From Bradyrhizobium sp. AZCC 2176 (GTDB taxonomy: Bacteria > Pseudomonadota > Alphaproteobacteria > Rhizobiales > Xanthobacteraceae): 64,000 bases of DNA. Location of the stretch: NCBI RefSeq assembly GCF_036924645.1, contig NZ_JAZHRX010000001.1:5297501-5361500 (forward strand). Direction: 5' to 3'. Positions 10,105 through 18,158 of the stretch are shown here, piece by piece; the stretch's first letter is position 1, and every line of letters begins with the position of its first letter. The position numbers and the translations under genes were made by a program. Below the pieces are notes generated by a model. The model did not search any database. It saw only the letters and a list, made by a program, of their open reading frames with translations, and was not told where the DNA came from.

Positions 10105-10257
10105 ATGCGAGAATTCGCCGGCACGACGGCGTTTGTGACCGGCGGAGCCGGAGGGATCGGCTTTGCGCTCGGCCGGGCGTTTACTCAGTCCGGCATGAAA
10201 GTGATGCTGGCCGATATCGAGGCTGATGCGCTGCAGGCTGCGGTCAATCGAGGTGGG
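10105..10257 (+). pseudogene. Remnant of a short-chain dehydrogenase/reductase gene
   Basis: A good SD (GGGAGGAACCGCC) leads into an ATG. The first ~47 residues are a textbook SDR N-terminus, TAFVTGGAGGIGFALGRAF with the cofactor-binding TGxxxGxG, followed by ADIEADAL. After that the sequence turns into an arginine-rich frame without SDR motifs: the NAAG strand, the catalytic Ser-Tyr-Lys and the rest (about 200 residues) are absent. The open frame runs on to a stop near 10401. This is best read as a truncated gene. Confidence 0.7.
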
Positions 10258-10304
10258 GCTCGAGCCCGCTTCCGTCGCCGCGCGCGTGCTGCAGTGCCGC
10301 TGAT

Positions 10305-10611
10305 TTGCCCGAGGTGTCAAAATGTTTTCGCGGGATCGCTCAAAGCATCCATGCAGGCGATCACCCCGCTACTTTGCATGGGGTTGTTTTCGATATTTTA
10401 GCTGGGAGCGACAATCACGCCGGCCTTGCGCACGCTCGTCGCTGCTTCGAGCGCAAAAAGCCTCAGCAATCCGAACCTGGCCGATCGAACCATCGGTGCG
10501 CTGGCGTTTGAGGCCAGTTACGGCGATCTTTCGACCTTCAATCACGATTTTCGTCGTCACTATGGAATGACCCCATCCGCCCTGCGCGCGGCCGTCCTCG
10601 GCGCTGGCTAG
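10305..10611 (+). pseudogene. Remnant of an AraC-family regulator (C-terminal HTH)
   Basis: At 10426-10611 the frame encodes an AraC C-terminal signature: IGALAFEASYGDLSTFNHDFRR followed by YGMTPSALRAA, i.e. the second helix-turn-helix and its end. The preceding sequence, in another frame from about 10305 (EVSKCFRGIAQSIHAGDHPATLHG), looks like part of a regulator N-terminus but is not joined to the HTH in one frame. With the SDR fragment just upstream, this block appears to be debris of one or two lost genes. The exact limits are uncertain. Confidence 0.55.
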
Positions 10612-10768
10612 GTAAAGTCCTGATTCAAGCCTGCCTCTGGAGGAGAGGGAGGTCCGGTTAGCTCCAAAATTGGCGTTCCGGGAGCCTGTCGAAGCTGTTC
10701 CTGCCGGCAAAACGACGCTAGACATGCGCCGCGGATCGGCGGAGTTCAGAGGCTTTCGGCACGTGGAT

Positions 10769-11470
10769 ATGGACCAATTAAAGCGGCAGGCGGCGGCACA
10801 GGCGCTGGAGCATGTTCAGGATGGCATGAAGCTCGGGCTGGGCACCGGCTCGACCGCCAAGCATTTCGTCGACCTGCTCGGCCAGAGAGTTGCCGGCGGG
10901 TTACGCGTGGTGGGCGTGCCGACGTCGGAAGCAACCCGCGCCCAGGCCGAAGCGTGCAATATTCCGCTGACCACGCTCGATGAAGTCGATCGGCTCGATC
11001 TCACCGTCGACGGCGCCGACGAGATCGATGGCGCGCTGAACCTGATCAAGGGCGGCGGCGGCGCGCTGTTGCGGGAGAAGATCGTGGCGGCGGCCTCCGA
11101 TCGCATGATCGTGATTGCCGACGATACCAAATGGGTCGATGTTCTCGGCCGTTTCCCCCTACCTGTAGAGGTAATTCCGTTCGGGCTCGCCGCCACCCAG
11201 CGGGCCATCGCCACGGCATTTGCCCAAAGCGGCGTTTCCGGGCAAATGAGGCTCCGCAAGGGCAAGGACGGCCACGTTTTTGTCACCGATGGCGGCCACT
11301 GGATTGTCGATGCCCATCTCGGGCGCATCACGGATGCACCGCGTCTGGCGGGCCTCTTGAGCCTGATCCCGGGTGTCGTCGAACACGGGTTGTTCATTGG
11401 CCTGGCCAGCACCGCCTTCCTGGCAGGTGCGAAGGGAATTCGCGTAGTTGAGCGGCGGCAACGCCGGTAA
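10769..11470 (+). CDS. rpiA: Ribose-5-phosphate isomerase A
   Basis: This 233-residue cytosolic enzyme of the pentose phosphate pathway interconverts ribose 5-phosphate and ribulose 5-phosphate. Visible motifs are [13 protein letters not shown] (phosphate binding), VDGADEID (catalytic acid), and [14 protein letters not shown]. The lengths between them match RpiA. The ATG at 10769 gives the canonical N-terminus [16 protein letters not shown]; the frame continues upstream to 10670 without family resemblance. No strong SD is visible. A DUF2059 gene follows after 15 bases and gor after that, so the three may be co-transcribed. Confidence 0.95.
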   Translation: MDQLKRQAAAQALEHVQDGMKLGLGTGSTAKHFVDLLGQRVAGGLRVVGVPTSEATRAQAEACNIPLTTLDEVDRLDLTVDGADEIDGALNLIKGGGGALLREKIVAAASDRMIVIADDTKWVDVLGRFPLPVEVIPFGLAATQRAIATAFAQSGVSGQMRLRKGKDGHVFVTDGGHWIVDAHLGRITDAPRLAGLLSLIPGVVEHGLFIGLASTAFLAGAKGIRVVERRQRR

Positions 11471-11485
11471 TCGAGGAGAATTGGA

Positions 11486-12025
11486 ATGAAGAGCCTTTCA
11501 CGGATTTTGTCGGCGGCCGGCCTTGCGGTGGGGCTGGCCCTGACCGCCGTTCCGGCCGACGCGCAGCAGAAAAATGCGCCCGCCGCGACGGCGCCACTCA
11601 AGCCCGGCTCGCCGGCTGCCATCGCCGCCGCCAAGGAAATCCTGGCGATGAAGAACGCGAGCGCGATGTATGCCAACGCCGTTCCCAATCTCGTCGAGCA
11701 GACCAAGAACGTGCTGATGCAGAGCAATCTGAACTATCAGAAAGATCTCAACGAAGTCGCCGTGATCGTTGCCAAGAATCTCGCCGGCCGCGAGAAGGAA
11801 ATCGGCGAGGGCATGGCACAGGTCTACGCCAACGAGTTCACCGAGCAGGAGCTGAAGGACCTCGTCACCTTCTACAAGTCGCCGCTCGGCCAGAAATTGC
11901 TCTCGAGCGAGCCCCGCGCCATCCAGTTCAGCATGTCCTACATGAACCAGTGGGCGCAGACGTTTGCCGAAACCATCAACGGCCAGTTCCGCGCCGAGAT
12001 GAAGAAGCGCGGCAAGGATATCTGA
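11486..12025 (+). CDS. DUF2059 domain-containing secreted protein
   Basis: This 179-residue protein begins with a Sec signal peptide (LSAAGLAVGLALTAVPADAQ, cleavage expected after ADA). The remainder is helical and matches the DUF2059 family: FTEQELKDLVTFYKSPLGQKLL followed by a QWAQTF segment are the most conserved parts. The function is not known; family members are periplasmic. It starts 15 bases after rpiA with GAGGAGAATTGGA as ribosome-binding site and ends 68 bases before gor. Confidence 0.85.
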   Translation: MKSLSRILSAAGLAVGLALTAVPADAQQKNAPAATAPLKPGSPAAIAAAKEILAMKNASAMYANAVPNLVEQTKNVLMQSNLNYQKDLNEVAVIVAKNLAGREKEIGEGMAQVYANEFTEQELKDLVTFYKSPLGQKLLSSEPRAIQFSMSYMNQWAQTFAETINGQFRAEMKKRGKDI

Positions 12026-12093
12026 TCCGGTTTGCGTGAAGAAAGCGCGTCAAGGCAACGACAGGAAGCGATCTGACTTCGGGCGGGGTTAAT

Positions 12094-13479
12094 ATGGCTG
12101 AGTTCGACGTCGATCTGTTCGTCATCGGCGGGGGGTCGGGTGGCGTTCGCGCCGCCCGCATCGCCGCCGGCTACGGCGCCAAGGTCATGGTCGCCGAAGA
12201 ATACCGGATGGGCGGCACCTGCGTGATCCGCGGCTGCGTGCCAAAAAAGCTGTTCGTGCTCGGCTCGCACGTCCGCCACGAGATCGAGGACGCAGCAGGT
12301 TTCGGCTGGACCATTCCCGAAGTCTCCTTCGACTGGCCGACGCTGGTCGCCAACAAGGACAAGGAGATCGCGCGTCTCGAAGGCATCTATGCCGCCAATG
12401 TCGAGAAATCAGGCGCGCGCATCGCAAAGACCCGCGCGATGCTGGAGGACGCCCACACGCTGCGGCTGATGACCGGCGAAAAGGTCACCGCGAAATACAT
12501 CCTGATCGCAACCGGCGGCGCGCCCAACCACGGGCGCGAGATCCCCGGCATCGAGCACGTGATTTCCTCCAACGAGGCGTTTCATCTGACCGAATTGCCG
12601 AAGCGCATCGTGATCCAGGGCGGCGGCTATATCGCGCTGGAGTTCGCCGGCATCTTCGCCGGCTTCGGTTCCGATGTGACAGTGATCTATCGCGGCGACA
12701 ACATTTTGCGCGGTTTCGACGAGGACGTTCGCAAGCACGTACGCGCCGAGATGGAGAAGCAGGGGATTACGATCATCACCGGCTGCACCATCGATAAAGT
12801 GGACAGGCACGGCAACGAATTGACGACCCATTTATCGAACGGTTCGAGCATCGCGTCTGATAAGGTGATGTTCGCGATCGGGCGGCACCCGAACGTCGCC
12901 AATCTCGGCCTCGAAAAGGCCGGCGTCGCCATCAACCCGGCCAATGGCGGGATTGCGGTCGATGAGTGGTCCAAAACCTCGGTCGACAACATCTATGCGA
13001 TCGGTGACGTCACCCACCGCCTCAATTTGACGCCGGTCGCGATCCGCGAGGGCCATGCCTTCGCCGACACCGTGTTCGGCAAGCGTCCCGTCGAGGTCGA
13101 CCACGCCACCATCCCGACTGCAGTGTTCTCGCAGCCCGAAGTCGGCACCGTGGGCCTGACCGAAGCGCAGGCGCGCGCGCAGGTGAGCCACGTCGACATC
13201 TACAAGGCCGATTTCCGTCCGATCAAGGCGACGATGTCCGGCCGCGACACCCGCGTGCTGATGAAGCTCGTGGTCGACGGCACGACGGATCGCGTGCTCG
13301 GCTGCCACATCGTCGGCGACACCGCCGCCGAAATCGTCCAGGCGGTCGCCATTGCCGTGAAGATGAAGGCGACGAAAGCCGATTTCGACGCCACGATCGC
13401 GCTGCATCCGACGGCCGCTGAAGAGCTGGTGACGATGCGGACACCGACGGCGCGGTATGTGAGGCAGGCAGCGGAGTAG
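12094..13479 (+). CDS. gor: Glutathione-disulfide reductase
   Basis: This 461-residue FAD-dependent enzyme reduces oxidised glutathione with NADPH. The FAD-binding GGGSGG is at residues 12-17, and the redox-active disulfide GGTCVIRGC is Cys43/Cys48. The NADPH domain contains GGGYIALEFAGIFAGFG, and the second FAD motif is NIYAIGDV. The dimer-interface HPTAAEELVTM near the C-terminus supplies the catalytic His-Glu pair. Length and motifs fit glutathione reductase rather than lipoamide or mercuric reductase. It is probably cytosolic and part of thiol redox defence; no regulator is adjacent. Confidence 0.95.
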   Translation: MAEFDVDLFVIGGGSGGVRAARIAAGYGAKVMVAEEYRMGGTCVIRGCVPKKLFVLGSHVRHEIEDAAGFGWTIPEVSFDWPTLVANKDKEIARLEGIYAANVEKSGARIAKTRAMLEDAHTLRLMTGEKVTAKYILIATGGAPNHGREIPGIEHVISSNEAFHLTELPKRIVIQGGGYIALEFAGIFAGFGSDVTVIYRGDNILRGFDEDVRKHVRAEMEKQGITIITGCTIDKVDRHGNELTTHLSNGSSIASDKVMFAIGRHPNVANLGLEKAGVAINPANGGIAVDEWSKTSVDNIYAIGDVTHRLNLTPVAIREGHAFADTVFGKRPVEVDHATIPTAVFSQPEVGTVGLTEAQARAQVSHVDIYKADFRPIKATMSGRDTRVLMKLVVDGTTDRVLGCHIVGDTAAEIVQAVAIAVKMKATKADFDATIALHPTAAEELVTMRTPTARYVRQAAE

Positions 13480-13568
13480 GGCGGTAGGATGGATGGAGCG
13501 AAAGCGATACCCATCAAATCTCGTCCCAATCCTTAGCCGAATGAGCGGAGCGACATCCGGTCCGTCTC

Positions 13569-13595
13569 CCCGCATATCGCTAACGCTCATGCGGG
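13569..13595. repeat. Short palindromic intergenic repeat
   Basis: CCCGCAT and ATGCGGG form a hairpin around a 13-base loop containing ATCGCTAACGCTC. Together with the flanking GGATGGAGCGAAAGCG at about 13489-13510, this is the style of dispersed palindromic element seen between genes in bradyrhizobia. It sits between gor and the 3-hydroxyacyl-CoA dehydrogenase gene. Similar, not identical, elements recur at 14605, 16961 and 27582. Confidence 0.55.
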
Positions 13596-13683
13596 CTAGC
13601 TGTCCGGAATTCTCTCCGGGCTACCGGCGGCCACGGCACTCTGATAACGGTGCAGGCAAACATTCAATAACGGAGTTATCCCC

Positions 13684-14535
13684 ATGATCGAAACAATCGG
13701 CATCGTAGGCGCAGGCACGATGGGCAACGGCATCGCCCAGGTTTGTGCGGCGGCCGGTCTCCCCGTCGTCATGACCGACATATCCGATGCCGCGCTGACG
13801 CGTGGCATGTCCGTCGTGTCGAACAGCCTGGAACGCCTGGTCAACAAGCAGAAGATGACCGATGCCGACCGGCAGGCTGCGCTGGCGCGGATCACGACGA
13901 CCACGGACACTGCGAAATTCTCCACCTGCGATCTCGTGATCGAGGCGGCGACCGAGAACGAGGATTTAAAGGTCAAGATCCTGAAAGATCTCTGCACAAA
14001 GCTGCAGCCACGGGCGCTACTCGCGACCAATACCTCCTCGATCTCGATCACCAAGCTCGCCGCCGCGACCGACCGGCCGGACCGTTTCATCGGCCTGCAC
14101 TTTTTCAATCCGGTGCCGCTGATGGCGCTGTTGGAATTGATCCGCGGTTTGCAGACTTCGGACAACACGCATGCCGAGGCGGAAGCCTTTGCAAAGCGGA
14201 TCGGCAAGGTATCCATCACGGCGAAGAACAGCCCGGGCTTTGCGGTTAACCGCATCCTCTGCCCGATGATCAATGAGGCGATCTTTGCGCTTCAGGAAGG
14301 CATCGCCACGGCGGAAGACCTCGATGCCGGCATGAAGCTCGGCTGCAACCACCCGATCGGCCCGCTGGCGCTGGCCGACATGATTGGTCTGGACACCATG
14401 CTGTCGGTGATGGAGGTCTTCTACGAAGGCTTCAACGACCCGAAATACCGCCCCGCGCCGCTACTGAAGGAAATGGTCGCCGCCGGCCATCTCGGCCGCA
14501 AGACCGGGCAGGGGTTTTATAGCTACGGCAAGTGA
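13684..14535 (+). CDS. 3-hydroxybutyryl-CoA dehydrogenase
   Basis: This 283-residue protein of the short 3-hydroxyacyl-CoA dehydrogenase family oxidises 3-hydroxyacyl-CoA or reduces acetoacetyl-CoA with NAD(P). The Rossmann motif GIVGAGTMGNGIAQVCAAAG opens the protein. The catalytic region is ATNTSSISIT followed by FIGLHFFNPVPLM, with the active-site histidine. The C-terminal domain has NSPGFAVNRILCPMINEA and the HPIGPLALADMIGLD segment. The chain ends with GRKTGQGFYSYGK, as in the Hbd/PaaH group. It stands alone, with repeats on both sides, so the choice between butyrate/PHB and phenylacetate metabolism is open. Confidence 0.93.
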   Translation: MIETIGIVGAGTMGNGIAQVCAAAGLPVVMTDISDAALTRGMSVVSNSLERLVNKQKMTDADRQAALARITTTTDTAKFSTCDLVIEAATENEDLKVKILKDLCTKLQPRALLATNTSSISITKLAAATDRPDRFIGLHFFNPVPLMALLELIRGLQTSDNTHAEAEAFAKRIGKVSITAKNSPGFAVNRILCPMINEAIFALQEGIATAEDLDAGMKLGCNHPIGPLALADMIGLDTMLSVMEVFYEGFNDPKYRPAPLLKEMVAAGHLGRKTGQGFYSYGK

Positions 14536-14604
14536 GGGCGGCGGAGAGCAGGGTGGACAAAGCGAAGCGTGCCTACCAATTCAATTAACGATCGGAGGGT
14601 AGAT

Positions 14605-14636
14605 GGTGGGCACGGCGCGTTGCGCCTTCGCCCACC
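14605..14636. repeat. Palindromic intergenic repeat
   Basis: GGTGGGC pairs with GCCCACC, and within it GGCGC pairs with GCGCC around a short loop. The flanking GGGTGGACAAAGCGAAGCG at 14552 is the usual companion of such elements. It lies between two convergent genes and could also act as a terminator-like structure, although no T-tract follows. Confidence 0.55.
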
Positions 14637-14644
14637 CTACGCAG

Positions 14645-15721
14645 CTATTTCGGATTGGGATCGGCAAGACCCTGCGCCGGATTCTCGAATTTGCCCGCAC
14701 GCGCGAGCTTCACCGCATTGCCGAGCGCCCGGGCCGCGTTGATCGTCTCCTCGTGAAACTCCCGATCCTCATCCAGCGCCTGGTGCGAGGTGGCGTAGGG
14801 CTCCATATAGCCGACATAGCCCTCAGCTTCGGCGGTGCGGCCCGCCGAGATCAGCGCCATGTCAGTCAGCCAGTCCGCAAGCGAGCGGCGCAGCGTCTCT
14901 GTGCCCGCGCTGTCGCCGTGCACGACGAGCCCGAAATGCCGGCCGGCCAGATGGCGCGGATAGGGCCAACCTTTCAGCTCGAGCGCCTTGGCCTGGTCGG
15001 CGTGCTTGCCGTGTGTCGACGTCGGGTCCGGATTGCCGCCATCGGCGCAGACCAGCCGGTCCATCATCGCCTTCAGCGCGGTCGGGGCATGGTACCAGTT
15101 CACCGGCGCCACGATCAGGATGCCGTGGGCCGCGACCCACAGCGGATAGATCTCGTTCATCCAGTCGTCGGTCTGGCCGAGCGAATAGTTCGGATAGCAA
15201 CTGCACGGCCAGTGACAGAGCGGCATCGCGGTCGCGACGCAGGATTTGCAGGGATGAATCTGCCGGCCGAATTCCGACGCCAGCCGCGACAGGTCGAGGA
15301 TGTCGACCGCAAATCCCATCTCGACGAACACCGGCTCGGCAAGTTTGACCAGCCGCCACGTCTTCGACATCTCGCCGGGGCAGGTATGCTCGCTGCGCGC
15401 CGAGCCGTTAATGACGAGGATGCGCGGCTGAGCTGCCACATCGTCGTGGCGCCGCTGCGCTTCAAGAATCGCCTCGTGGGCGGCCAGCCAGTCCACCGAG
15501 ATTTCGTATTCCGGATCGGCAAAGCCCGGCCCCGCCTTGCGCGTATGTGGGGCTTTTCGCGAATGGCTGTAAGCGTCCCACGCGGCCGCGACGATAGCGT
15601 CGAGCTCGCGCTGCAGCGGCCGGAAGGCCGGATCGACGAAGCGGCTGCGGTAGCGCTTTTCGAATTCGCCGCGCGGCAATTTGACGGGCGGCATTCCCTT
15701 GCGAATGTCCGGCTCCGCCAT
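14645..15721 (-). CDS. NAD(P)H-dependent oxidoreductase, flavodoxin-like fold
   Basis: This 358-residue protein has a flavodoxin-like FMN reductase core after an unusual N-terminal region of about 125 residues. The core starts with PRILVINGSARSEHTCPGEM (phosphate loop for FMN), continues with an HPCKSCVATAMPLCHWPCSCYP stretch rich in cysteine, and has the IVAPVNWYHAPTALKAMMDRL segment typical of NADPH-dependent FMN reductases. The cysteine cluster suggests a disulfide or metal site; that is inference. The start at 15721 is supported by GAGAGG about eight bases upstream. It ends facing the repeat at 14605 and lies downstream of the isochorismatase-like gene on the same strand. Confidence 0.8.
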   Translation of the reverse strand: MAEPDIRKGMPPVKLPRGEFEKRYRSRFVDPAFRPLQRELDAIVAAAWDAYSHSRKAPHTRKAGPGFADPEYEISVDWLAAHEAILEAQRRHDDVAAQPRILVINGSARSEHTCPGEMSKTWRLVKLAEPVFVEMGFAVDILDLSRLASEFGRQIHPCKSCVATAMPLCHWPCSCYPNYSLGQTDDWMNEIYPLWVAAHGILIVAPVNWYHAPTALKAMMDRLVCADGGNPDPTSTHGKHADQAKALELKGWPYPRHLAGRHFGLVVHGDSAGTETLRRSLADWLTDMALISAGRTAEAEGYVGYMEPYATSHQALDEDREFHEETINAARALGNAVKLARAGKFENPAQGLADPNPK

Positions 15722-15801
15722 GGATCGATCCTCTCGTGCGATGACTGCAATAAAGTCAACGTCGGATATGCAGCGGCAGTTCCTCACCGCTGTCGGCGCG
15801 G

Positions 15802-16392
15802 CTAATCCGGATGCCACATCTCGAGCAGCTGCTCGGCGCTAACGAGATCGATCTGTTCGTGAAACCTGGTGCGATACATGGTCATCAGCGCATCGTGACC
15901 GGTGTCCGAGGAGCTGCACAGGGCGTCTTGCACGATCACAACGCGAAAACCGAGATCGACCGCGCCGAGCACGGTGGACAGCACGCAGACGTCGGTTTCC
16001 GCGCCTGACACCACCACCGTCCCGACGTGCCGCTCGACCAGCAGATGACCGAGCCGCGAGCCGAAGAACGCCGAATAGGCGGGCTTGTCGACGACGAGCG
16101 CCGGCGGCGAATAGCGCGCAAGCTCAGGCACGATATCGAGCGCGCGGGGTGCGAGATTGCTGCGCGTCGCGCGCTGCCATCTCGTGAAATAGGCCTGCCA
16201 TTGACCGCGCCGGTTTTCGGGTTTTTCCGGCGTGACAAAGCGCGTGAAAATGGTGCGCTCCTTGTAGCGCGCGCAGATGTCCGCGATGACCGGCAATACC
16301 CGCTCCATCCATGGCGTTTCCCACACGCCGCCTCTGGCGAAAATGTTCTGCATATCGATGCACAGATGCGCCGCGTCGCGAATGCCTTCCAT
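15802..16392 (-). CDS. Isochorismatase-family cysteine hydrolase
   Basis: This 196-residue member of the isochorismatase-like superfamily includes nicotinamidases and other amide hydrolases among its relatives. The catalytic triad is visible: Asp13 in CIDMQNIF, a lysine in VVDKPAYSAF, and the nucleophile cysteine in GAETDVCVLST, which also carries the usual cis-peptide. The substrate cannot be read from sequence. It is followed on the same strand by the flavodoxin-like reductase, 80 bases away, and the two may be expressed together. Confidence 0.87.
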   Translation of the reverse strand: MEGIRDAAHLCIDMQNIFARGGVWETPWMERVLPVIADICARYKERTIFTRFVTPEKPENRRGQWQAYFTRWQRATRSNLAPRALDIVPELARYSPPALVVDKPAYSAFFGSRLGHLLVERHVGTVVVSGAETDVCVLSTVLGAVDLGFRVVIVQDALCSSSDTGHDALMTMYRTRFHEQIDLVSAEQLLEMWHPD

Positions 16393-16578
16393 GGACGCCC
16401 TCTCACCTTGCTGGAAGGGCTAATTCGGCAAGCAGGAACTGGTTTCAACGGCGTTCAAGGCCGTCGGCGGCGCTCAATCTGCGGCGGACGAATGGCAGTC
16501 ATGCCGGAACCATCCCGGACCAATCGCGGTTGGCGGCGCGCTTGTCCTTCCAGCCATCAGCGCTTGTGGAGCACCCCC

Positions 16579-16935
16579 ATGTTGAAGCCTCTCGCGGCCG
16601 CCTCTGTTCTGCTGTTCGTCTTTTCCGTCGAAGCGAATGCGCGTCCTCACCATCGGCATCACGGTCATCGGGCGCACGGCTGGTGCGGCAGTTACTTAAG
16701 CAAATATCTCGGCAAGCCGGATCGCCGTCTGGCGCTTGCACGCTCCTGGGCGAGCGAAGGCATGAATGCGGGCGGCCCTGGAATCGGCGTGGTGGTGGTT
16801 TGGTCGCATCACGTCGGCATCATTACCGGGCAAACACCCGACGGCCAGTGGATCGTTCATAGCGGCAATGATGGTGGCGCGGTCCGCACGCGAGCCCGAT
16901 CGCTGGCCCGAGCGATTGCATTCAGGCGTGTGTAG
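16579..16935 (+). CDS. Small secreted protein, possibly NlpC/P60- or CHAP-like
   Basis: This 118-residue protein has a Sec signal peptide (MLKPLAAASVLLFVFSVEANA) and a short histidine-rich linker. A compact domain of about 85 residues follows. That domain has a cysteine in AHGWCGSYL and a histidine in VWSHHVGIITG at the spacing of a small cysteine peptidase, and ends with QWIVHSGNDGG. This resembles the TIGR02594/CHAP type of cell-wall hydrolase, but I cannot confirm it. GTGGAG precedes the ATG. The 3' end overlaps the convergent alpha/beta hydrolase gene by 79 bases. Confidence 0.65.
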   Translation: MLKPLAAASVLLFVFSVEANARPHHRHHGHRAHGWCGSYLSKYLGKPDRRLALARSWASEGMNAGGPGIGVVVVWSHHVGIITGQTPDGQWIVHSGNDGGAVRTRARSLARAIAFRRV

Positions 16936-18047
16936 CGGACAGTGGACCTAGCCATATCCACCGTCGTTGCGAGCGCAGCGAAACAATCCACGTCTCCACT
17001 TGTGGCGCTATGGATTGCTTCGCTACGCTCGCAATGACGGCGCGGTTGTCGGCATATCGACTCCGCCACAACAGTGCATCTACACCCGGCCTCGATCCAT
17101 TCCGCTGCGCCGCGCCATAGCGTATCGCGATGTTCGGGCTTGAAAAATCCCATGTGCCCGATCTTGGCGGCGCCGGTATCGGCGGGCGTCACCGTGACGA
17201 TGTCAGGCTTGATCGAGGTAAATCCCGAGCACAGCAATTCGACCGCGGGCCGCGTCGCCCAGGGATCGTCGGACATGCAGAGCGCGCGCAACGCGCCCTT
17301 GTAGTTTGGGAAATTCTGCAAGGCTTCGAGGCTGGCGTCGTCGAACAGATAGCGCGGGCTCATCACCCAGCCGACCCATTGCAGGAATGCGTCCTTCGGC
17401 AGGTCCATGCCGAGGCCGGCCTTGCCCGGCATGTAACCGAGCGTGCGGGTGAGGGGGAGGCCGACGAAATTCAACAGGGCGTAGACGCGGTAGCGCTCCG
17501 GCGCCGTCATCAGTTTCCAGTAGCCGGCCTGGGCTGCAACGAACAGCGCGCGCGAAATCTCGGAATTGTTCGGCAACAGCCCGAGCGCCTGGCCGCCGAA
17601 CGAATGTCCGACATAGGCAAACGGCAGCGCCTTGTAGCGCGCGCGCATCCAGGCGACGGCCGCGGTGATATCGTGAGAAGCCCAGTCCGACATCGAGGCC
17701 TTGAAGCCGACCAGCGATTTCGGCTGGTTGGTGCCGGTCAGCGCCTGCTGCCGGCTGTCGCCGGTGCCGCGATAGTCGTAGGTCAACACCGCGCAGCCGC
17801 GCTTGGCGAGATAGCCGGCAAAGCCCCGGTAGAGCTTGCGGGGGACCGCGGTCGCCGAATTGATCAGGACCGCATGACGCTTGGCCCCGCGGGGCAGAAA
17901 CAGCGTCGCGGCAAGGGGGTATCCATCCGTTGCGGGGACCGTGATGTCGTCGCAAAATACGTCGTCCAGTCCCGGCTCGGCCACCGCGATCGCTCCCTGA
18001 GGTTTTGCGAGCGGCCATAACAAATGCGAATTCAGCTTTTGCCGCAA
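16857..18047 (-). CDS. Alpha/beta hydrolase, C-terminus extended by a repeat
   Basis: This is a 396-residue alpha/beta hydrolase. The nucleophile elbow is GHSFGG with Ser149. An HG-type oxyanion region is replaced by INSATAVPRKLYRGFA, and YDYRGTGDSR marks the usual strand 4-5 region. A late histidine in KIGHMGFFKPEH is a candidate for the triad. The hydrolase fold plausibly ends around WIEAGCR. The last ~60 residues, including RRHCERSEAIHSATSGD, are encoded by the palindromic repeat at 16961-17040 and by the antisense of the neighbouring small gene. The natural stop appears to have been lost or displaced. Substrate unknown. Confidence 0.85.
   Translation of the reverse strand: MRQKLNSHLLWPLAKPQGAIAVAEPGLDDVFCDDITVPATDGYPLAATLFLPRGAKRHAVLINSATAVPRKLYRGFAGYLAKRGCAVLTYDYRGTGDSRQQALTGTNQPKSLVGFKASMSDWASHDITAAVAWMRARYKALPFAYVGHSFGGQALGLLPNNSEISRALFVAAQAGYWKLMTAPERYRVYALLNFVGLPLTRTLGYMPGKAGLGMDLPKDAFLQWVGWVMSPRYLFDDASLEALQNFPNYKGALRALCMSDDPWATRPAVELLCSGFTSIKPDIVTVTPADTGAAKIGHMGFFKPEHRDTLWRGAAEWIEAGCRCTVVAESICRQPRRHCERSEAIHSATSGDVDCFAALATTVDMARSTVRYTRLNAIARASDRARVRTAPPSLPL
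16961..17040. repeat. 80-bp inverted repeat with 30-base arms
   Basis: The left arm 16961-16990 and right arm 17011-17040 are complementary at 27 of 30 positions, around a 20-base loop. The core GCGAGCGCAGCGAA/TTCGCTACGCTCGC is the well-known dispersed element of Bradyrhizobium and relatives that, when translated, reads CERSEAIH. It is inside the 3' part of the alpha/beta hydrolase frame. Confidence 0.85.
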
Positions 18048-18158
18048 GAGCTTGTCGGGACTAGTGGAAATCTAACTGGCGGTTGGCCGAAGGCCTGTGT
18101 ATAACCCGGCCCTTAACAATCGCCATTAAGTTGCGGTTTTTGCTCAGGAGTTAACGTC

